From an uncultured Collinsella sp. (GTDB lineage: Bacteria > Actinomycetota > Coriobacteriia > Coriobacteriales > Coriobacteriaceae): a stretch of 57,303 bases of DNA. The translations under genes and the position numbers were made by a program. The DNA lies in the NCBI GenBank assembly GCA_900766165.1, contig CAAFUK010000002.1:1-57303 (forward strand), read 5' to 3'. The notes below the pieces were generated by a model, which saw nothing but the letters and a program-made list of their open reading frames with translations, ran no database searches and was not told where the DNA came from. Positions within the stretch are counted from its first letter, which is position 1. Every line of letters begins with the position of its first letter. Positions 9,557-16,766 of the stretch are shown piece after piece.

Positions 9557-10485
9557 TGAACACCGCCGATTGCTTGCGGAAACACGTGCTCCATGACAAA
9601 GCGGCCACTCTCAATGCGGGCGAGCGCCTTGAGTCCCCCATCGAGCACCAACGCAAACGGCGCCTTCGAGGCATCGAAATCGGCAAGCGCACGCTCAACG
9701 GGAATGCGTCGGCCGCAGAGCAGGTCGTCGGCAAGATTACCCGGCAAGTCAACACGCGTGGCGCCCAGGGCCGCAATAGGATCTAGGGCAAAGCCAGCCG
9801 CGGACTCGGGAGAAAGTTCCTCGACCGCATGACAAGCGCCAATGGAAACAACACCAGAGGCCGTGCGGCGCAGCGCGGAAATGTGCGCGGCGCTCTCGCA
9901 GGCGCGGCCCAGGTCGCGAGCGAGCGCACGTATATAGGTGCCCTTGCTCACCGAGAACGCCACGGTCCACACACACGTATCACCCTCGCCGCCCACGGCG
10001 ATCAGGTCGGCGGCATAGACCTGGACGGGGCGCGGAGGTAGGTCCACCGCATTGCCCTCGCGAGCAGACTTGTAGGCGCGAACGCCATTGACCGAGATAG
10101 CCGAAAACGCCGGCGGCACCTGCATCTGCGGACCCAACATGGCGGCCAAGTGCTCACGGGCATAGGCAGGATCGCGGAGCTCGTTGGCAACAGCCACCGT
10201 GCGGACCGCCTCGCCCTCCGCATCATCGGTATTGGTCTCGGCACCAAACGAAATGTCGGCGACATAGCTTTTGGTATCGAGGGTTAGCATACCCAGCAGA
10301 CGGGTGGCCTGGCCCACGCCCACCACCATGACACCCGATGCCATAGGGTCGAGCGTGCCGGCATGGCCGACGCGCCGCTCATGGAGAGCGCGCCGACATT
10401 GCGAGACCACATCGTGGGACGTGCAGCCCACCGGCTTATCGACGGCGAGCAGCATATTCAGTTGAGAAGGCGTACGACGAGCCAT
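9553..10485 (-). CDS. truB: tRNA pseudouridine(55) synthase TruB
   Basis: A 310-residue pseudouridine synthase that makes psi55 in the T loop of tRNAs. The signature motif I (LAVDKPVGCTSHDVV) and motif II with the catalytic Asp (VGHAGTLDPMASGVM) are intact. A C-terminal PUA-like part follows. It lies 15 bp after nrnA and overlaps ribF by four bases, matching the usual rbfA-truB-ribF grouping in bacteria. Confidence 0.95.
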   Translation of the reverse strand: MARRTPSQLNMLLAVDKPVGCTSHDVVSQCRRALHERRVGHAGTLDPMASGVMVVGVGQATRLLGMLTLDTKSYVADISFGAETNTDDAEGEAVRTVAVANELRDPAYAREHLAAMLGPQMQVPPAFSAISVNGVRAYKSAREGNAVDLPPRPVQVYAADLIAVGGEGDTCVWTVAFSVSKGTYIRALARDLGRACESAAHISALRRTASGVVSIGACHAVEELSPESAAGFALDPIAALGATRVDLPGNLADDLLCGRRIPVERALADFDASKAPFALVLDGGLKALARIESGRFVMEHVFPQAIGGVQ

Positions 10486-10500
10486 GTACCATCCAAAAAG

Positions 10501-11544
10501 TTAAAGCTCGACGGTCACTGAAGCGGGATCCTCCCCTACCAGCTCGGCCAGCATGGGAAGTGCCACGGTGAGCGTCTCGAGAATCGTTCCGTTGTTGGAG
10601 AAACCGGCGGCAGCGGAATGTCCGCCTCCGCCAAAGGCAGCAGCGATCTCGGACACGTTGAGGTCGCCCTTGGAGCGCAGGTTGCCGCGCACCTTGGTAT
10701 CGCCCTCAATGCCCTTCAGGAACAGGCAGACCTCCACGCCCATCACCGAGCGCACCACGTCAACCAGGCCGTCGCACTCATCCGAGGTGACACCGCAAGC
10801 CTCAAGGTCACTCTGGTACGCGTAACTATACGCCACGCGCCCGTGGGCCACCGTCTTAATACGGCCCATAACGATGGACTTGAGGTGCAAAAACTCAACG
10901 CGCATGCTCTGATATACCTCGAGTGCCACACGCGCCGGATCGGCACCGTGTGCAACCAGTCGCGAGGCCGCATGGAACGCAGCAGCATCGGCGTTTTGGT
11001 ACTGGAAACGACCGGTGTCGGTCACCAAGCCGCACAGCAAGCAAGTCGCGACGCCATCACGGGCGACAATGCCACAATTGTCCAAGAAGCGGTCAATGAT
11101 CATGGCGCAGGCTGCAGCTTCGACGCGCCTCAGGCTGAGCTCGGCAAACTCCTCGCGTGCCGGGTGGTGATCGAAGCACACCACATGCTTGGAGCGACGA
11201 AGCACCTCGGCGGAATTATTGAGACGCTCGACGACCGGTACGTCCACCGAGATGAACAGGTCCGGATTGCCAGTGTACGCAGATGCCGGCACCAGGCGAT
11301 CGGAGCCTTCCATAAATCGGTAGATGCGCGGAACCGGGTCATCGTCTGCCAGCAGCAGCGCAATGTCCTTGTTGGGGAAAAACTTCATGAGCGAAAGGCC
11401 CAGACCCAATACGGAGCCCAGGGCATCGCCATCGGGAGAAGTATGTCCCGAAATCGCAATGGAGGACGCACCCTCGATGATCTCGAGGATGCGTCGCTGA
11501 ATATCTGCAGACTCGCACGAGGCGAGGTCGGCGGAATTAGTCAT
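10501..11544 (-). CDS. nrnA: DHH/DHHA1 phosphoesterase, NrnA-type oligoribonuclease/pAp phosphatase
   Basis: A 347-residue DHH-family phosphoesterase. NrnA proteins degrade short oligoribonucleotides and dephosphorylate 3'-phosphoadenosine 5'-phosphate. Metal-binding motifs are SGHTSPDGDALGS (DHH motif I type), FISVDVP, and the DHH itself in VCFDHHPA. The DHHA1 domain ends with GGGGHSAAAGF, the substrate-binding signature. It overlaps the end of rbfA by eight bases. The position between rbfA and truB is common in Gram-positives. Confidence 0.9.
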   Translation of the reverse strand: MTNSADLASCESADIQRRILEIIEGASSIAISGHTSPDGDALGSVLGLGLSLMKFFPNKDIALLLADDDPVPRIYRFMEGSDRLVPASAYTGNPDLFISVDVPVVERLNNSAEVLRRSKHVVCFDHHPAREEFAELSLRRVEAAACAMIIDRFLDNCGIVARDGVATCLLCGLVTDTGRFQYQNADAAAFHAASRLVAHGADPARVALEVYQSMRVEFLHLKSIVMGRIKTVAHGRVAYSYAYQSDLEACGVTSDECDGLVDVVRSVMGVEVCLFLKGIEGDTKVRGNLRSKGDLNVSEIAAAFGGGGHSAAAGFSNNGTILETLTVALPMLAELVGEDPASVTVEL

Positions 11545-11947
11545 CTAAAGCTGCCTCCTGGGCGGCATCCGCTATGGGATAGCCGTCCTCGTCCTTTTCG
11601 ATCGCAAGCGTGGCGGGAACGTTTTCCAGCGCGCGCGTGATGCGCTCGGCCTCATCGGTCGAGCGATCGATGCGAAAATCGAGCTCGGGCGTGACGCGCC
11701 AATCGAGCGAGCGGGCCAACAGGCTACGGATGCGGCCCTTGGCGCTGGCGAGCGCCTCCATGACCTCGTCGTAGCGGCTCGCGTCGCACGACACGTACAC
11801 GCGCGCGAACGAGCGGTCCACCGCGACCTCGACCGCGGTCAGGGTGACCAGGTCGAGACGCGGATCGGAAACCTCAAAGAGCAGGATATAACCGAGCTTC
11901 TCGCGAAGCTGCTCGCCCAGACGGCGGGTTGCCTGCGTTTGCTTCAT
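11537..11947 (-). CDS. rbfA: 30S ribosome-binding factor RbfA
   Basis: A 136-residue RbfA, a KH-fold protein that assists late 16S rRNA maturation. The N-terminal helix (TRRLGEQLREKLGYIL) and the conserved block DPRLDLVTLTAVEVAVDRSF followed by ARVYVS are present. The C-terminal tail is acidic. It starts 11 bp after infB and overlaps nrnA. Confidence 0.93.
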   Translation of the reverse strand: MKQTQATRRLGEQLREKLGYILLFEVSDPRLDLVTLTAVEVAVDRSFARVYVSCDASRYDEVMEALASAKGRIRSLLARSLDWRVTPELDFRIDRSTDEAERITRALENVPATLAIEKDEDGYPIADAAQEAALDD

Positions 11948-11958
11948 AGCGCTACCCC

Positions 11959-14673
11959 CTACTCGGTACGGGCAACCTGGTCGATGCGGTAGCCCTCAAT
12001 GGTGTCGCCAGGCTTGATGTCCTGGAAGTTCTCCAGGCCAATACCGCCCTCGGAGCCGCTCTTGAGGCTCCTGGCCTCGTCCTTGTAGTGGCGCATCGAG
12101 GCGATTTTACCGTTGAAGACCACGATACCGTCGCGCACCAGGCGCACGGAATCGGTCGCGGCGATCTCGCCCTCTTCGACGCGAACACCGGCGGCAATGC
12201 CGACTTTGGGCACCTTGAAGGTATCCAGGACGGTCGCAGTACCCGTGGAGACCTCGACCTCGGTGGGCTTGAGCATACCGATGCGGGCAGCGTCGAGGTC
12301 CTCGAGGCACTTGTAGATGACGTCGTAGCAACGGATCTCGACGCCCTCGCGCTCGGCGGCGGAGCGGGCCTTGCCGTCGGGACGGACGCCAAAGCCGATG
12401 ATGATGGCGTTGGAAGCGTCGGCCAGGACGACGTCGGTCTCGTTGATGGCACCGACCGCGGAGTGGATCGTGTTAATGCGTACCTCGGACTGATCCATCT
12501 TGTCGAGGGAGTCCTGAAGGGCCTCGATGGAGCCCTGGACGTCGGCCTTGATGATCAGGTTGAGCTCCTTGACCTCGGCGTCGGCGATGGTCTCGAAGAG
12601 GTTCTCGAGCGTCACGTGCTTCACGCGGCTCTGCTCCTCGATACGGGCCTTGAGCGAACGCTCGTCGGCCAGCGCACGCGCCTCGCGCTCGTCCTCGAAC
12701 ACGCGGAACTCATCGCCGGCGTTGGGGACGGACTGCAGGCCCAAGATCTCAACGGCGTCGGAGGGACCGGCCTCGGTGACGGCGTTGCCCTTGGGGTCGA
12801 GCATGGCACGGACGCGGCCATAGGTGAGGCCGGCGACCAGCGTGTCGCCCACGCGCAGGGTACCGCGGGTCACGAGCACGGTGGCAACCGAGCCGCGGCC
12901 CTTGTCGAGCTTAGCCTCGAGGACGTTGCCCGATGCGAACGTATCGGGGTTGGCCTTGAGCTCGAGCACGTCGGCCTGGAGCAGCACGGTCTCGAGCAGG
13001 TCGTCGATACCGATCTTCTGCTTGGCCGAGATGTTGACGAACATGTTCTGTCCGCCCCACTCCTCGGGGATGATGCCGTACTCGGTGAGCTCCTGGCGCA
13101 CGCGGTCGGGGTTGGCACCCGGCTTATCGATCTTGTTGACGGCGACGACGATGGGGACGCCGGCGGCCTTGGCGTGGTTGATCGACTCGATGGTCTGGGG
13201 CATGACGCCGTCGTCGGCAGCCACGATCAGAATGACGATGTCGGTCACCTTGGCGCCGCGGGCACGCATGGCCGTAAAGGTGGCGTGACCGGGGGTATCG
13301 ATGAAGGTGATCTTGCGGTCGTTGATCATGACCTGCGAAGCGCCGATGGCCTGCGTAATGCCGCCCGCCTCGCCGGCAGCGACGCCGGTGTGACGGATGG
13401 CGTCGAGCAGCGAAGTCTTGCCGTGGTCGACGTGGCCCATGACGGTGACGACCGGGGCACGCGGCTTAAGGTCGGCGGGATCGTCGTAGAACGAGAAGGT
13501 GTTCTCCTCCTCGGGGGTGATGATCTTGATCTGACGGCCCAGGTCGTCGGCAACGAGCTCGACGAGGTCGTCGGACATGGACTGCGTCATGGTAAGCGGC
13601 GTGCCCAGCAGGAACAGGCGCTTGATGATGTCGTTGGCCGGAACGTCGAGCGCCTCGGCGAGCTCCTGGACGGTAACGCCCTGGGAGACCTTGATGGCGT
13701 CGAGGTCCTCGGGGTTCACGCCCTGGGCCAGCGCCTCCTCTATCTTGCGCTCCTCCTGAGCCTTTGCGGCCTCGCGCTCGCGCTTCTCCTTGCGCTTTTT
13801 GCGGCGACCAGTGGACTCGCGAGAGGCCTCCTCGACGGCAGCACGAGCCTCCTCGAGCACCTTCTCGCGGCTGTACTCCTCGGCCTCGCGAGCCATGCGG
13901 CTGTAGTGGTCCTCTTCGTTGTTGTGACCGCCCTTGCGCTTCTTGCCCTTGCCCTGCTTGTCGGGGTTGGGGAAGTCCATGCCGGCAGCGACGTTGTTGC
14001 TGGCATTGGTGCGATGGCTGTGGGGACGGTTCTCGGAGGCATTGCGCTCGGAGTTGTTGTCGGAAGCGTTGCGATCGTTACGACGGCCACCGCGACGGTC
14101 GTTGTTGCCGCCACGACGGTTGCCGCGCTCGGCAGCGCGCTCGGCCTTGGCCTTCTCCTCGGCGTCCTTCTTCTCCTTGAGGACGGTCTCCTGTGCGGCG
14201 ATCTGGTCGAGCAGCGAACGGAAACGCGAACCGGAATCGGAAGCGGGAACGGCGCGGCGCTGGGCCTCGCGGGCAGCCTCCTCCTTCTCGCGGGCAAGGC
14301 GCTCCTGCTCGGCCTTCTTCTTAGCCTCGGCCTCGGCGCGGGCGGCCTCCTCGGCAGCCTGGGCAGCGGCGAACTGGCGGCGCTCCTCCTCGCGTGCCTT
14401 CTCGGCGGCGATGCGCTCGCGCTCTGCCTCGGCAGCGCGTGCTGCCTCCTCGGCGGCAGCGGCCTGCTCCTCGGCCAGCTTGGCGGCCTCGACTTCCTGG
14501 GCGCGGGCCTCGATCACCGAGGCGAGCTGCTTGCGGACCATGGCGACGTATGCGTCCTCCAGAGCGGAGGAAGCGGACTTAGCGGGAATCTTCATTTCGG
14601 CGAGATGACCCATCAGTTCCTTGGAGGTCATGCCGAACTCTTTGGCCAGGGTGGACACACGGACTTTTGCCAT
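11959..14673 (-). CDS. infB: Translation initiation factor IF-2
   Basis: A 904-residue IF-2, the GTPase that brings initiator tRNA to the 30S subunit. An N-terminal IF2_N helical domain (residues 1-55) precedes a very long Ala/Glu/Arg-rich coiled-coil and low-complexity linker (about 60-310). A second IF2_N-type domain lies at about 330-395 (VTVQELAEALDVPANDIIK). The G domain near residue 408 has G1 MGHVDHGKTS, G3 DTPGH and G4 NKID. The C-terminal beta-barrel domains complete the protein. The linker creates a long antisense open frame that is not a gene. Confidence 0.97.
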   Translation of the reverse strand: MAKVRVSTLAKEFGMTSKELMGHLAEMKIPAKSASSALEDAYVAMVRKQLASVIEARAQEVEAAKLAEEQAAAAEEAARAAEAERERIAAEKAREEERRQFAAAQAAEEAARAEAEAKKKAEQERLAREKEEAAREAQRRAVPASDSGSRFRSLLDQIAAQETVLKEKKDAEEKAKAERAAERGNRRGGNNDRRGGRRNDRNASDNNSERNASENRPHSHRTNASNNVAAGMDFPNPDKQGKGKKRKGGHNNEEDHYSRMAREAEEYSREKVLEEARAAVEEASRESTGRRKKRKEKREREAAKAQEERKIEEALAQGVNPEDLDAIKVSQGVTVQELAEALDVPANDIIKRLFLLGTPLTMTQSMSDDLVELVADDLGRQIKIITPEEENTFSFYDDPADLKPRAPVVTVMGHVDHGKTSLLDAIRHTGVAAGEAGGITQAIGASQVMINDRKITFIDTPGHATFTAMRARGAKVTDIVILIVAADDGVMPQTIESINHAKAAGVPIVVAVNKIDKPGANPDRVRQELTEYGIIPEEWGGQNMFVNISAKQKIGIDDLLETVLLQADVLELKANPDTFASGNVLEAKLDKGRGSVATVLVTRGTLRVGDTLVAGLTYGRVRAMLDPKGNAVTEAGPSDAVEILGLQSVPNAGDEFRVFEDEREARALADERSLKARIEEQSRVKHVTLENLFETIADAEVKELNLIIKADVQGSIEALQDSLDKMDQSEVRINTIHSAVGAINETDVVLADASNAIIIGFGVRPDGKARSAAEREGVEIRCYDVIYKCLEDLDAARIGMLKPTEVEVSTGTATVLDTFKVPKVGIAAGVRVEEGEIAATDSVRLVRDGIVVFNGKIASMRHYKDEARSLKSGSEGGIGLENFQDIKPGDTIEGYRIDQVARTE

Positions 14674-14734
14674 ATGACTTCACCTACCCTTTCTGGCACC
14701 TTGGGTGCCTAGAGACTGAACGAGCGTGGGGTAT

Positions 14735-14755
14735 GCGCCGGGACCCGCCCGGCGC
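14735..14755. other. GC-rich hairpin between nusA and infB
   Basis: A perfect 8-bp stem (GCGCCGGG / CCCGGCGC, 5-base loop) lies in the 91-bp gap between nusA and infB. No T tract follows on either strand, so it is more likely an RNA processing or stability element than a terminator. The ylxR and ylxQ genes that often sit in this gap are absent. Confidence 0.5.
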
Positions 14756-14764
14756 GACCGCGCG

Positions 14765-16012
14765 CTAGATCAGGTCCTCCGCATCATCGAAGGCGTCGGT
14801 GTCGTGGACACCGCAGAAACGGGAGCCGGGACGGGCCTGGTTGCGGCACTGAATGCCGTCCTCGGACACGTACTCGCAGCGACGGACGTCGTCGTCCTCC
14901 TCGTCACCGATCAGGTCGGCGGCGGGCTCCTCGTGAACGGGGACGTTCTTGAGGATGTCGGCGGCAAGGGTCTCGGACTTAATGTCGATGTGCCAACCAG
15001 TCAGGCGAGCGGCGAGGCGGGCGTTCTGGCCCTCCTTGCCAATGGCGAGGGACAGCTGGTCGTCCGGCACGATGACGCCGGCGTAGGCCTTCTCCTCGTC
15101 GATGAGGACGCGGGTGACTTTGGCGGGCGACAGGGCGTTGGCAACGTAGACGGCCGGATCGGCATCCCACAGGATGACGTCGACACGCTCACCACGGAGC
15201 TCACCAACGACGGCGCGGACACGGCTGCCCTTGGGGCCGACGCAGGCGCCCACGGGATCCAGACGATCGTCGAGCGAATGGACGGCGACCTTGGAGCGCT
15301 GGCCCGGCTCGCGAGCGATCGACTTGATCTGGACGGTGCCCTCATAGATCTCGGGCACCTCCTGCTCAAACAGACGACGCATGAGCTCGGGGTGGGTACG
15401 GGAGATGACAATCGGCGGACGGCTGTGCTCGCCACGAACCGGCTGCAGGTTGGAGTTGGGGTCGCGAACGTCGATGATCACGGCCTTGATGTGCTGGTTG
15501 TGCAGGTAGCGCTCGCCCATCGGACGCTCGTTGCGCTCGTTCTCGTAACGGCGCTGGTCGAAGTGCGGAAGCTCGGCCTCGACGCCCTCGCGAATCTTGA
15601 CGATCGTGAAGTCGGGCGTGGACTGCAGCACGGTACCGCTGATGAGGTCACCGATGCGGCCGGAGAACTCCTCGTAGATCTGCTCGCGGGCGGAGTTGCG
15701 CACGATGGCGTTGATCTCGGCCTTGGCGTGCTGAGCGGCGATGCGGCTCGTATTCTTGGGAGTGACGTCGATCTCCTCGAACTCGGTGAAGTTGCCCTCC
15801 TCGTCCATGGAATCGTCGATCGGCTCCAGACGGTAGACGTAGATCTTGCCGGTGGTGCGGTCGATGGTCACCTTGGCGCCCCACTCAAGATGCAGGATCT
15901 CGGCATAGCTCTTGGCGAGCGACTGCTCCAGGCGGTCGATCAGGTAGAGCTGGTCGATGTGCTTCTCCTGGCAAAGCTCCATCAGGGCGGACATCATGTC
16001 GGATGCTGCCAT
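14765..16012 (-). CDS. nusA: Transcription termination/antitermination factor NusA with a C-terminal Cys/His extension
   Basis: A 415-residue NusA, which binds RNA polymerase and RNA to modulate pausing, termination and antitermination. It has the N-terminal RNAP-binding domain (1-125), S1 (about 130-200) and two KH domains with IGACVGPKGSRVRAV-type (here VGACVGPKGSRVRAV) and LAIGKEGQNARLAARL. After a short acidic linker the last 45 residues carry a CEYVSEDGIQC ... RPGSRFCGVH pattern (C-x8-C-x9-C-x2-H), which looks like a small zinc-binding module not found in standard NusA. The start is one base after the rimP stop. Confidence 0.95.
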   Translation of the reverse strand: MAASDMMSALMELCQEKHIDQLYLIDRLEQSLAKSYAEILHLEWGAKVTIDRTTGKIYVYRLEPIDDSMDEEGNFTEFEEIDVTPKNTSRIAAQHAKAEINAIVRNSAREQIYEEFSGRIGDLISGTVLQSTPDFTIVKIREGVEAELPHFDQRRYENERNERPMGERYLHNQHIKAVIIDVRDPNSNLQPVRGEHSRPPIVISRTHPELMRRLFEQEVPEIYEGTVQIKSIAREPGQRSKVAVHSLDDRLDPVGACVGPKGSRVRAVVGELRGERVDVILWDADPAVYVANALSPAKVTRVLIDEEKAYAGVIVPDDQLSLAIGKEGQNARLAARLTGWHIDIKSETLAADILKNVPVHEEPAADLIGDEEDDDVRRCEYVSEDGIQCRNQARPGSRFCGVHDTDAFDDAEDLI

Positions 16013-16013
16013 C

Positions 16014-16508
16014 TTACTTTCCTTCCTTCGCGGGCTTGAAGTCGTAGGTGGGCTTCAACTTGCACTTTTTAACATCAGAGAAATCGAGGGTAACGGACTC
16101 GCCGTCCTCGAGCTCGAGGGCCACGTTCGTCTCGGTGGCGGCGGCAATCTTGCCGGCGTACTTGCGACGGCCCTCGGTGGCGGTGGAGGTGAGCTCACAG
16201 TTCTCGCCCACAAAGCGGGCAAAGTCGCACGGGCGGCGCAGCGGACGCGCCATGCCCGGGCTCGACACCTCGAGCGTATAGCTCGAAGAGATGGGATCGA
16301 GCTCCTCAATCACATCGCCGACCCACTTGGTGTTGGCCGTGACGTCGTTGAGCGACAGGCTCTGGCCCTCGGCACCCTCGATACGCACGCGCACGCAGGG
16401 GGCCTTGGTGGCACCCACGAGCTCGACGTCGACGATGTCGACATCGTGCTGGGGAGCGACGGCCTCGAGCGCGTCGATGATAGCCTGCTCGGTCTTGGTC
16501 TTGACCAT
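16014..16508 (-). CDS. rimP: Ribosome maturation factor RimP
   Basis: A 164-residue RimP, needed for 30S maturation. The start is the ATG at 16508 with GGAGGT seven bases upstream; the open frame extends much further upstream through the promoter and leader, but that part is not plausible as protein. Conserved features include VDVELVG, the DPISSSYTLEVSSPGMARPL block seen here as YTLEVSSPGMARPLRRP, and the C-terminal DVKKCKLKP. It heads the rimP-nusA-infB run. Confidence 0.93.
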   Translation of the reverse strand: MVKTKTEQAIIDALEAVAPQHDVDIVDVELVGATKAPCVRVRIEGAEGQSLSLNDVTANTKWVGDVIEELDPISSSYTLEVSSPGMARPLRRPCDFARFVGENCELTSTATEGRRKYAGKIAAATETNVALELEDGESVTLDFSDVKKCKLKPTYDFKPAKEGK

Positions 16509-16527
16509 TGCGGCACCTCCATCCATA

Positions 16528-16562
16528 CAAAAAAGAAGCGGGGCCGAAACCCCACTTCTTTC
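16528..16562 (-). terminator. Terminator-like hairpin in the rimP leader (candidate attenuator)
   Basis: On the minus strand AGAAGTGGGG-TTTCGG-CCCCGCTTCT is followed by a T tract (six T in all). It lies between a strong promoter (-10 at 16587-16592) and the rimP ribosome binding site, so transcripts must read through it. That makes it a candidate for attenuation control, for example by NusA itself. Confidence 0.7.
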
Positions 16563-16586
16563 AATTACTACTTCATTTGCAAGCAA

Positions 16587-16615
16587 ACTATACCAATAGC
16601 TGCGGAAACGTGCAA
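16587..16615 (-). promoter_or_regulatory. Promoter of the rimP-nusA-infB operon
   Basis: On the minus strand TTGCAC (16615-16610), a 17-base spacer and TATAGT (16592-16587) form a near-consensus sigma-70 promoter. Transcription should start near 16580, giving a leader of about 70 nt that consists mostly of the terminator-like hairpin. Confidence 0.8.
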
Positions 16616-16701
16616 GCACAGTACGAATCTGCAGGTCAGCGTGCGCACAGCTTCTCCACAAGAATAGGACAATTGACCGCAGACATCAGGGCAGGTACAT
16701 G

Positions 16702-16741
16702 AAAAACGAGGGACGACCCAATCGGATCGTCCCTCGTTTAT
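16702..16741 (-). terminator. Rho-independent terminator of leuS
   Basis: A 13-bp perfect stem (AAACGAGGGACGA / TCGTCCCTCGTTT) ends in a T run on the minus strand, 26 bases after the leuS stop. It separates leuS from the rimP promoter. Confidence 0.88.
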
Positions 16742-16766
16742 TGCATGTCAGCTTTGCGCGCAGCGC

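Noticed and set aside
12088..14712. 874-codon open frame on the plus strand across infB
   Set aside because: It is antisense to infB, low-complexity (Gly/Leu/Val/Asp-rich), and arises from the GC-rich codon bias of the real gene.
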